Assembly: GCF_009617755.1 (NCBI RefSeq)
Contig: NZ_BGZH01000001.1
Location: 186,001 to 250,000, forward strand
Direction of reading: 5' to 3'
Source: Marinobacter salsuginis
GTDB lineage: Bacteria > Pseudomonadota > Gammaproteobacteria > Pseudomonadales > Oleiphilaceae
DNA: 64,000 bases
Position numbers and translations under genes: made by a program. Positions 45,395 to 52,735 of the stretch are shown here, in pieces (position 1 is the first letter of the stretch; every line of letters starts with the position of its first letter). The notes beneath the pieces are model-generated. The model did no database searches. It was given only the letters and a program-made list of their open reading frames with translations, and was not told the DNA's origin.

Positions 45395-45451
45395 TTCTAA
45401 CATTAGAAAGAATATCAATTTCACAGATTTAATTCTTTCAACTGTGAAATT
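45395..45451. repeat. Two inverted repeats upstream of the secreted-protein gene
   Basis: TTCTAA-CA-TTAGAA (45395-45408) and a perfect 10-bp inverted repeat AATTTCACAG (45417-45426) / CTGTGAAATT (45442-45451) with a 15-nt spacer. Both lie 45-100 bp upstream of the ATG at 45350 in a non-coding region. They could be operators or a leader hairpin. The rest of the 340-bp gap holds a promoter for the plus-strand gene. Confidence 0.5.
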
Positions 45452-45615
45452 TCAGCATCGATATCTCTTTCTGAACCAAAAGAAATCGTTTAATAATTTT
45501 TTAAGATAACATAGCCGTCTCAACCCTACGGTTGTGCAGCACTGATTACTCATAGCTGGCGCCTCCATTTTCGAAAAAGTTATTTCGAACAAGGACTTTC
45601 CGACGCCCTCCCCTA

Positions 45616-45644
45616 TTGACCGGAAAGATTTTTTTTAAAATAAT
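45616..45644 (+). promoter_or_regulatory. Sigma70-like promoter for the AT-rich glycosyltransferase pair
   Basis: TTGACC (45616-45621), 17-bp spacer and AATAAT (45639-45644). An overlapping TAAAAT at 45636-45641 is an alternative -10. The predicted start near 45651 is about 40 bp ahead of the GTG at 45691. Confidence 0.5.
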
Positions 45645-45690
45645 GCGACGAGCAGTAAAGACAAACTGGAATGTCTAAGAAGGCTAAAAT

Positions 45691-46497
45691 GTGAAAAATC
45701 TGAAAGAGAAACATGCACTTGGAATAGTCATACCTCTAAAAGCAAGATCAGTGTCCAAGAACTGGACTACTACTTGCCAAAACCTTGATGCGACCCTCAC
45801 CAGCATTGTTAACCAAACAGACCGAAATTTTAGGTGCGTAGTGGTGGGGCACGATAAGCCGCCCTTTTTCGACAAAGCTTCAGAACAGATTGAATTTTAT
45901 CAGTTCACAACGATGCCTCCGCCCGAAGTGGGTAATAATGAATCTGAGAACCAGCTTAAATATGAGGCGGATCGATGCACTAAAATTTTAGAGGGTATTG
46001 TACACCTTAACAACCTTTATCCAATTACGCACTGGTATGCACTTGATGCAGATGACTTGATACATAAAGATTTTGTTAAAAGCTGTTCAGATTTATCAGA
46101 AAGAGATGGCATAATTTTCGACAGAGGTTATTTCTTCTTCAAAAATACCGGGATAATCAACAAATCTGACTCGTTTAGCGCCTACTGCGGCTCGAGCGCT
46201 GTAATTTCATCCAGCACATTTGATATCCCCAAAAGCATTGAGGGACAGTCCTTTAGAGCAACCCCTTTTGGTGATGTTTCGCATGTGAACATGAAGAAAC
46301 ATATGGAAAAACAAGGGCTGTCTATTGCAACTCCTGAAGAACGATTAGTCATGTATGTCAGAGACAATGGCGAAAACATTAGCAATGCAGCTTATTGCAA
46401 TACTTGGGACAGGAAACTTAAAAAGACAATCAAGATGCTGATAAAAACCCAAGGTTCTCCGCGTAAAATAAAAAAAGATTTTGGAATTTTAGGTTAG
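45691..46497 (+). CDS. Putative glycosyltransferase (GT-A-like)
   Basis: 268 residues from a GTG at 45691, with AGAAGG 7 bp upstream. LGIVIPLKARSVSKNW opens a GT-A-like domain. The acidic motif HWYALDADDLIHKDF (DADD) would hold the metal and nucleotide sugar. The C-terminus is basic. It is shorter and more divergent than the GT2 enzymes nearby, so family placement is tentative. A short ORF (MSKKAKM, 45671-45694) precedes it and overlaps its start as GTGA, which could couple translation. Codon use is AT-rich, unlike the main cluster. Confidence 0.68.
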   Translation: MKNLKEKHALGIVIPLKARSVSKNWTTTCQNLDATLTSIVNQTDRNFRCVVVGHDKPPFFDKASEQIEFYQFTTMPPPEVGNNESENQLKYEADRCTKILEGIVHLNNLYPITHWYALDADDLIHKDFVKSCSDLSERDGIIFDRGYFFFKNTGIINKSDSFSAYCGSSAVISSSTFDIPKSIEGQSFRATPFGDVSHVNMKKHMEKQGLSIATPEERLVMYVRDNGENISNAAYCNTWDRKLKKTIKMLIKTQGSPRKIKKDFGILG

Positions 46498-46570
46498 TTT
46501 CACTTAAAAAGATAAAATAGCGGTTCGTGAACCCCCACACCGAACTAAAATATAGATATTGGTTTTGCCG

Positions 46571-47965
46571 ATGAACCTTAACTCAATACAGAATTTTAAT
46601 CGAAAAATACTTTTTGTCGCATTCTTTTACCCGCCGATTGAAAGCACTGGTGTTCCCGGCGCAATGCGCACTGTAAAGTTTGTGCGATCTTTTCCAGCTG
46701 GATCTAGCATAGTTTTAACCTCCAAGAAAAAGCCCACTGATAACGATAATGCTCTTAAACATTTAAAGCTTCCAGTAAACAACGAAACGATTGAAGAAAC
46801 ACCGAGCCTGGACTTTTTTCGAATTTTACTTGGCATCCGAAAAAAGGTCAAAAATGCCCTCATATCAAAGGATAAACGAACTTCGAAAAATACTGTTAAG
46901 ACTGTTTTAAATGATAGCGCTTTTAAAGCCCGTCACTATCGTGGGATTTCTCAAAAAATAAAAGATTTCATCTATGACCTATGCTATTTCCCAGATCAAG
47001 CCGGTCCGTGGTTAATACCAGCAACCATCAGAGGAGTTCGGCTAGTTAAGAAAAACAACATTGACATTGTTTTTGCCACAGGGTCACCTTGGTCCGGATT
47101 GGTCGTTGGATACCTCATCAGTGCTATAACCAAGAAACCGCTAATAGTAGATTTTAGAGACCCTTGGATGAACAACCCATTTCATCAATCCAAAGGTAAG
47201 CTTCTTGATTCCTGGAATTCACGTCTTGAACGCCGCGTAGTTGAAAAGGCGTCTGCAGTATCCCTGAATACTGACCCCCTTCTCTCGGAATTCCTGGACC
47301 GTTACCCTGATCAACCACACGACAAATTTTTCGTGATGCCTAACGGCTTCGATTCCAATGAATTTTATGATATCGAAGCTGAACCAAGAGCGGGGGACGA
47401 TAAAACTATATTACTTTGTCATGCTGGATTTCTATACGGTGTACGCGATCCAGACATTTTGCTTAGAGCTATTAGAGCAGCGAACATACAACTAAACGAG
47501 GCAGGAACGAAAATTGTGTTCCGCCAAATTGGGAATGTAAATTTAGCCTATGATCTGAGTGAGCGGTTTAAAGATTTGTTAGATGATGGGAGTCTGATTC
47601 TCGACGCGACTCGACCATACCGAGAATGCCTGTCTGCGCTTTCGTCTGCCGATGTAGTTGTTAATGTACAGCCGGGTACTCGAACGCAAATACCTTCCAA
47701 GCTTTACGATTACCTCGCAATTAATAAACCTATACTGAATATCACATCGCCGGATGGTGCCTTAGGAAAGTTGGTAACTCGGAAAGGGCTGGGAGATTTA
47801 GTTGATTTCAATCAGGAGGAGCAACTGGTCGAGATTCTTATAAAATATGCTAACGATTTCAATTTTAGATCATTTTCTGGCTACAAAAACAAAGACGAAT
47901 TTGAAATTACTCGAATTTCTGAAGTTCTATCTCAACATATTGAGACTCTTTTCGCTGAAGAATGA
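46571..47965 (+). CDS. Glycosyltransferase family 4-like
   Basis: 464 residues from the ATG at 46571; an upstream in-frame TTG at 46559 is possible. No good Shine-Dalgarno is visible. The N-terminal GT-B donor of the family begins ILFVAFFYPPIESTGVPGAMRT; the central region has PLIVDFRDPWMNNPFH. The C-terminal Rossmann domain shows the expected FFVMPNGFDSNEFYD, ILLCHAGFLYGVRDPDILL and VVVNVQPGTRTQIPSKLYDYLAINKPI. It would add a sugar using a nucleotide donor. It is AT-rich and forms a pair with the preceding gene, probably acquired together. Confidence 0.82.
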   Translation: MNLNSIQNFNRKILFVAFFYPPIESTGVPGAMRTVKFVRSFPAGSSIVLTSKKKPTDNDNALKHLKLPVNNETIEETPSLDFFRILLGIRKKVKNALISKDKRTSKNTVKTVLNDSAFKARHYRGISQKIKDFIYDLCYFPDQAGPWLIPATIRGVRLVKKNNIDIVFATGSPWSGLVVGYLISAITKKPLIVDFRDPWMNNPFHQSKGKLLDSWNSRLERRVVEKASAVSLNTDPLLSEFLDRYPDQPHDKFFVMPNGFDSNEFYDIEAEPRAGDDKTILLCHAGFLYGVRDPDILLRAIRAANIQLNEAGTKIVFRQIGNVNLAYDLSERFKDLLDDGSLILDATRPYRECLSALSSADVVVNVQPGTRTQIPSKLYDYLAINKPILNITSPDGALGKLVTRKGLGDLVDFNQEEQLVEILIKYANDFNFRSFSGYKNKDEFEITRISEVLSQHIETLFAEE

Positions 47966-47967
47966 TG

Positions 47968-47992
47968 AGGCCCGACACTCATTGTCGGGCCT
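47968..47992. terminator. Convergent hairpin between AT-rich gene pair and PA14 lipoprotein gene
   Basis: Perfect 10-bp stem AGGCCCGACA (47968-47977) / TGTCGGGCCT (47983-47992), CTCAT loop, between two stops 36 bp apart. It is followed by TACTTGTC rather than a T-run. It is probably a shared bidirectional terminator of moderate strength. Confidence 0.65.
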
Positions 47993-48001
47993 TACTTGTC
48001 C

Positions 48002-50020
48002 TCACTGAATTCGATACTGCACCGTATTCGAGGGAGGACTTAACAATCCGTTCTGATCTACGGTCCTCAAATAAAAATACCACACACCTGAACCAAGGTC
48101 CTTGAATTCGAATGACGTTTGTTCGCTGGGTACTGTCACTACATTTTCGGGGTTTGTCTCGCTCTGCCCGTAATTAATCCGATAGGAAGCAATTTCGCTC
48201 AAGGCGATTGAACTTCCGTCTATCCGTGTTCCCGGAGCAGTCCAGCTTAATGTAACAATCGGTGAAGGCGTGGGTTCTGGCTCCGGCTCAGGAGCAGATG
48301 GCTCACTGGTTGTGGAGTCATCACTACTGACGATGGCGCCCTCCCAAGCTGCCGGCTGATCAGGGGCACGGGGGCTAACGCCACTATTGAAGGCTTCCAA
48401 GACCGACAATCCCTCATTATTTAGCACTTGGTTGCTATCATCTTCCCAAGGATCTGATCCGTACTTCATCTCCCACGTATCCGGAATACTGTCTCCATCT
48501 GTGTCTGCGGAAATACTCGAATCCAGAGGAGTGACCCTGAAAATATCTGATGGAGTCAGAGTTTGACCGCTACTTAAATCGACCACTTGGAGTGTGATGC
48601 TGGCTCCTCCATAGCCTTCATTATATTCGACAGTAACTGGATAGGATTCTCCAGAAAGAAGTACTTTTTGGCCCCGGTATGTCGTACTGTTCATCCCGGT
48701 CCATGCATCAATTATTAAATCGCCACCAACGTAAAGCCTCGCACCGTCATCGCGACTAATACGAAATTCATAATTTCGTTGCCCAGAATCAAATGCTGGA
48801 ACCAGAGTGCTGTACCAACGAACGCTAAATCGATCATTAGGGAGGTTCCCACCCGGTGAACCACCACCCCAGCTATTCGTGGGGCTTTCATCCAGGCGTG
48901 CGAAATCGAAGGTTTCGAAGTTCCTTCCGGAAAAATACTGGCCCACCAGACCCTGGGTATACGGCACATCCACTGGAGCCTCTGGCTCAACAGGCTTGTC
49001 GTCAGGATTGCTCGGATCCGTTCCTTCGTTGTATTCCCTGAGGTTGGAATAACCGTCCCCGTCCGCGTCCCTTTCAGCGTCAAGCGGGTCTGCAGGATCT
49101 AGCCCGTACGCGAATTCTGCTCCATCGGGTATGGAGTCGCCGTCCGTATCTGCAGATGTGGGATCAATCCATAGCTGATATTCATCCGCAGTTGTTAACA
49201 GATCATTGTCCGGGTCTGCATTAGCATCCTCCGGATCGGCCGGATTCAGGCCTGCCTGTACCTCCCAGTTGTCATACAGACCGTCCTGATCTTCATCAAG
49301 AGGCGGGTATGCATCATTGAAAGGCAGATTATGCTCACCGTCGAAAAAGCCCACGCGGTACCCTGCTGAGAAGCCCCGCCTGGCGTCTGCAGTATCAGGA
49401 TACAACTGGCTTTCTTGCCGAGGAGAATAAAGGTACTGGGAGTCAATAACGGATCTTCCAAAACCCGGTCCCTCCCAGGCCACGCTGAAATGATCACCTC
49501 CGCCGCCTTCTTTGTGTCTCAGTTCAAAATAGTAACGCTTGCCTGCCGTCAATTCCTGAACTGCAGACACCTGGGAACTGTACTTTGAGTAGTCTCTTGC
49601 AGATGTCCAGCCGGTAACAGAGGCGATAACCCTTGCATCCGAAGCATTCTGACTTGGGCTTAGCAAGAACTGAGTTTCATCATCACCAGACACATAGAAC
49701 TTGTAAAGCCCGCTCGCTGGGGCCTCGATAAAACCACGAACCAGGCTGCCATAGTTGTCTGCGCGATTAGGGCTAACCGACAAGCGCGTTAGTTCCAGAA
49801 CTTGATCCGGATTATCCGGGTACCGGCTCAGACTGGTTAGCTGCGCTAGTGAATTCCCAGACACTCCGTCGAAATAACGAAGCTCAGCCCAACCTGCTTC
49901 GCTGGACTCTGGGAGGGCAGCGGTTGGAGGTAGTGAATCAACACCTCTCATGGTCCAGGACTGACATCCTGATAGGAAAAGGGCAGTCAAGGTTAACGGA
50001 ACAAACTTTCCAGTTGCCAT
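48002..50020 (-). CDS. PA14/thrombospondin type 3 lipoprotein
   Basis: 672 residues from the ATG at 50020 (GGAG 6 bp upstream). Lipobox FLSGCQSW gives an exported lipoprotein. Two PA14-type carbohydrate-binding domains (about residues 50-190 and 355-500) flank calcium-binding thrombospondin type 3 repeats (DQDGLYDNWE, DTDGDSIPDGAEF, DADGDGYSNLREY), with another (DTDGDSIPDTWEM) after the second PA14. A C-terminal fibronectin type III domain (YRINYGQSETNPENVV...) closes it. It should sit on the outer surface and bind the polysaccharide or cell wall glycans. It is preceded by an exact-spacing sigma54 promoter, so it may belong to the PrsR regulon. Confidence 0.88.
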   Translation of the reverse strand: MATGKFVPLTLTALFLSGCQSWTMRGVDSLPPTAALPESSEAGWAELRYFDGVSGNSLAQLTSLSRYPDNPDQVLELTRLSVSPNRADNYGSLVRGFIEAPASGLYKFYVSGDDETQFLLSPSQNASDARVIASVTGWTSARDYSKYSSQVSAVQELTAGKRYYFELRHKEGGGGDHFSVAWEGPGFGRSVIDSQYLYSPRQESQLYPDTADARRGFSAGYRVGFFDGEHNLPFNDAYPPLDEDQDGLYDNWEVQAGLNPADPEDANADPDNDLLTTADEYQLWIDPTSADTDGDSIPDGAEFAYGLDPADPLDAERDADGDGYSNLREYNEGTDPSNPDDKPVEPEAPVDVPYTQGLVGQYFSGRNFETFDFARLDESPTNSWGGGSPGGNLPNDRFSVRWYSTLVPAFDSGQRNYEFRISRDDGARLYVGGDLIIDAWTGMNSTTYRGQKVLLSGESYPVTVEYNEGYGGASITLQVVDLSSGQTLTPSDIFRVTPLDSSISADTDGDSIPDTWEMKYGSDPWEDDSNQVLNNEGLSVLEAFNSGVSPRAPDQPAAWEGAIVSSDDSTTSEPSAPEPEPEPTPSPIVTLSWTAPGTRIDGSSIALSEIASYRINYGQSETNPENVVTVPSEQTSFEFKDLGSGVWYFYLRTVDQNGLLSPPSNTVQYRIQ

Positions 50021-50115
50021 GGCAGACTCCAATACCTGAGAAAGGAGTGTTTAGTCTCGAATAGTCAGTATCGTCACAGGTACTGAATCACGCCACGCAA
50101 ACGATGTAATGATTG

Positions 50116-50130
50116 GCAATTAAAAAGCCA
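50116..50130 (-). promoter_or_regulatory. Sigma54 (-24/-12) promoter of PA14 lipoprotein gene
   Basis: On the minus strand TGGCTTTTTAATTGC: TGGC (50130-50127) and TTGC (50119-50116) with the exact 7-bp spacer. The start is predicted near 50104, giving an 84-nt leader before the ATG at 50020. The TGTC-N5-K-TTTTACA box was not found in the 130 bp upstream, so activation by PrsR is less certain here. Confidence 0.68.
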
Positions 50131-50148
50131 CACAAATAGGGTGCGGTT

Positions 50149-51606
50149 CTAAAAGGCTCCCGATCGAAACTTGTTGATAAACCACATCCAACCGTTAACA
50201 ACTTCATTTTTAAGAGGGTGCCTTATAAGGAAGATGCTGCTTACCCAGATCAGGGGCAAAAGGCAAGCAACGGCCAAAAAGGGAATAGCGGTTCCATCAA
50301 ACCATTGTTTACCAATCTGATAGATTCCCCAAGCGGAAGACCAACACACTCCCGTGATCAGAGTATTACCTATCCAGGCATGGAAGAACGCAATGATCTC
50401 CAGATTAAGGAAAGTTCCCAGCAAAATTGTTGTGAACATGAAATCAAGGAAACCCACAACCGCAAAGCTTCCTGCTACGTAAACCAAGCCGTGGGGATAA
50501 GCTGCTACTATCCCAATACAATACAGGACAAACATCACGCCTTCTTTTAACACCATCAGCCGTTCCTTTCCACGGGCCACAAGCAGGTCACTCGAAAACC
50601 AATGAACCGTTCGGAACATGGCCCAATAGGCCAACATGGTCGCAAACGGAGCTGCTGCGTCCCATTGATCTCCAAAAAAAAGGCGGATGACGGGTAGGCT
50701 GACAACGCTCGCTACGGCAAGAACCGGCCAAACGAACCCGCCGAGCAATACAGTAGCACCAATGTAAGCCTGGTTAACGTCCTTGCCGGTCCGCTGTACT
50801 TCAGACAAGAAAGGCAAAACCACTGGCTTTACCCCCATGAGGAGAATTTGTGACATGAATTCAATGAACCCAAGGCCCCGTGAAAACAGACCAACTTGAG
50901 CCGTTGTGCCGAGCTTGCCAATGATCATATCCGGGGCCGTGACCACGCCCCGCCTGAAAAAGCCGGCAAGTGAGTTGTAGATTCCGAAGCTCGCTATCGG
51001 CTTCAAGTTTCTGAACGAGGGCTGCCAACGGATACGGGCCGGCATAAACGTCAAAATTATCAGAAATTCGACGACAACAGAGAATGTATAACCCCACGCC
51101 AATGCGTAATAGGTGTAGCCCATGTGAATGAGCACGACAGTAGAAATCAGATTCGAAAGTGACGTACCCAGGCGAATGAAGAAGAGCTCGCGGAACCGGA
51201 ATTCTCTCGTTAACATCGCTGCAGGAATGCTGATGAACGGGGCAAGAAAAAAGCTGACCGACAGAATCGTGAAGATTGTTGCAACTGGCGGTAGGTCGTA
51301 AAGCTCAGAAACTGGAATCGCGGAAAGCCAGATCCCGATACCCATGCCCCAGGAGATCAGCATAGTGAGACCAAGAGCTGCCCTGACCTTTTCCTCGGTC
51401 ATCTCGGACTCTCTGACCAGATACATCCCCGCGCCCAACAAGCGGAATTCACTTATCACCATTACAATGGCGCTGGCAATCGCAAAGGTGCCAATCTGGT
51501 CCGGCGTAAGGAGGCGAGCCACAATCATCGTGGACGCCAAGCCTATTAGCATCCCTCCATATCGGGTCAGAAAAGAAAACAGCAGCGCACGGCGAACTTT
51601 TGACAT
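50149..51606 (-). CDS. Second Wzx-type polysaccharide flippase
   Basis: 485 residues, 12-14 hydrophobic helices, N-terminal ALLFSFLTRYGGMLIGLASTMIVARLLTPDQIGTF, typical of MOP/Wzx transporters. It should flip the repeat unit assembled by the minus-strand glycosyltransferases. It starts 7 bp after the GT4 gene at 51614, so it is the distal gene of the long XrtA-type operon. It is clearly related to, but distinct from, the flippase at 28116-29561, which leaves open whether the locus makes one polymer or two. Confidence 0.9.
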   Translation of the reverse strand: MSKVRRALLFSFLTRYGGMLIGLASTMIVARLLTPDQIGTFAIASAIVMVISEFRLLGAGMYLVRESEMTEEKVRAALGLTMLISWGMGIGIWLSAIPVSELYDLPPVATIFTILSVSFFLAPFISIPAAMLTREFRFRELFFIRLGTSLSNLISTVVLIHMGYTYYALAWGYTFSVVVEFLIILTFMPARIRWQPSFRNLKPIASFGIYNSLAGFFRRGVVTAPDMIIGKLGTTAQVGLFSRGLGFIEFMSQILLMGVKPVVLPFLSEVQRTGKDVNQAYIGATVLLGGFVWPVLAVASVVSLPVIRLFFGDQWDAAAPFATMLAYWAMFRTVHWFSSDLLVARGKERLMVLKEGVMFVLYCIGIVAAYPHGLVYVAGSFAVVGFLDFMFTTILLGTFLNLEIIAFFHAWIGNTLITGVCWSSAWGIYQIGKQWFDGTAIPFLAVACLLPLIWVSSIFLIRHPLKNEVVNGWMWFINKFRSGAF

Positions 51607-51613
51607 GGGTGGC

Positions 51614-52735
51614 TCAGTTGCCTCTGCACTGGTGATAAATGGCGGTGTACTGACTTGCCATATGGTTTATCGAATAATTTTCATTGAAGCGTTCTCTGGA
51701 CAACCTTGAGCACGACTGCCAAAGCCCCGGGTTTTCAATAAGTTTTAACATCGCTGACAGAAATGCCTTTTTATTGTTGTTCTCGGTCAGAAACCCCGTC
51801 TGACCATCTACGACGATTTCAGGATTTCCCCCAACGTGGGTCGCAACTGCGGGAATTCCGAGACTCATGGCTTCTAGCAGAGTCATTGATGTTCCTTCCG
51901 TGAAAGACGACAACAGGAAGACATTCATCAAACCCAGATACTGGGCGGGCCTGTTGATAAACCCTGTAAACCTGACCGATTCTGCAATATTCAGGGCAGC
52001 CACTCTCTTTTCCAGTGCCGGTCTTTCCGGGCCATCGCCGACCATAAGAAGAACGGCAGCAGGATGGGCTTCCAACAATTCTGCGAAAGCATCAATCATC
52101 ATTCTCTGATTCTTGACCTTATCGAGTCGGGAAACTGTACCGAGAACCGGAGCCTTTTCTGAAATGCCCAGTTCTGAGCGTATCTTTGAAAATTGTTCCT
52201 CATCACGTTCAAGGGGATGAATACCGTTATAGATCACTTTTATCCTGGCTTTAGGGATAAACTCGTGTCGCGAAAGCGCCTCTCGGGTCGCCTCTGAGAT
52301 GGCGATAATCGCAGGCGTCATCAGAGCCATCAAAGGATTAATCATTAGGGCCTTATAACGGTACCTGTCGGGAAAAAACCGTCCATGTTCAGTGAAGACC
52401 ACTCTGGTACCGGTGCCAAAAGATGCCAGCCACCCGTAAACATAGGGCGTATACTGGTGGCAGTGAACAATATCAAACTGTCCCTGCCGAATCCGTTTTC
52501 TCAGTGATTTGACCAACGCCAGATCAAAGCCTGGCTGGCGATTCAGGCAAAACACCGGCAAACCTTCATTTTCCAGGGCCTGACCGATTTCCCCGATAAA
52601 ACTATCGATGCACGCGATCTCATGGTGGACCTCGCGTGATCTGGAGTGCCGCACCAGCTGATTGATTACCTGTTCCGTGCCACCTATAGCCATATTGAAG
52701 GTGACATGGAGTACTTTGATTGAGCGGGCTGTCAT
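51614..52735 (-). CDS. Glycosyltransferase family 4
   Basis: 373 residues, GT-B fold. N-terminal acceptor domain begins KVLHVTFNMAIGGTEQVINQL, with HCHQYTPYVYGWLAS. The C-terminal domain shows VIYNGIHPLERD, LGTVSRLDKVKNQRMMIDAF and the EX7E-type region SSFTEGTSMTLLEAMSLGIPAVATHVGG. It transfers a sugar from a nucleotide donor to the growing lipid-linked unit. It overlaps the asparagine-synthase-like gene (ATGA) and is followed closely by the flippase. The acceptor is unknown. Confidence 0.92.
   Translation of the reverse strand: MTARSIKVLHVTFNMAIGGTEQVINQLVRHSRSREVHHEIACIDSFIGEIGQALENEGLPVFCLNRQPGFDLALVKSLRKRIRQGQFDIVHCHQYTPYVYGWLASFGTGTRVVFTEHGRFFPDRYRYKALMINPLMALMTPAIIAISEATREALSRHEFIPKARIKVIYNGIHPLERDEEQFSKIRSELGISEKAPVLGTVSRLDKVKNQRMMIDAFAELLEAHPAAVLLMVGDGPERPALEKRVAALNIAESVRFTGFINRPAQYLGLMNVFLLSSFTEGTSMTLLEAMSLGIPAVATHVGGNPEIVVDGQTGFLTENNNKKAFLSAMLKLIENPGLWQSCSRLSRERFNENYSINHMASQYTAIYHQCRGN

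Larger units (their letters stand above)
45351..47967. other. AT-rich segment of probable foreign origin
   Basis: From about 45360 to 47965 the sequence is visibly richer in A and T than both flanks, in the intergenic region and in third codon positions of the two genes inside it (AAA, AAT, ATT and TTT codons are frequent). Neither gene has the usual GC-ending codons of the neighbours. This is the expected look of a recently acquired glycosyltransferase cassette. No insertion sequence, integrase or direct-repeat boundary is visible. Confidence 0.6.

Noticed and set aside
45557..45571. TGGC-N7-TTTT as a fourth sigma54 promoter
   Set aside because: The essential GC of the -12 element is missing, and a sigma70-like promoter fits the following gene better.
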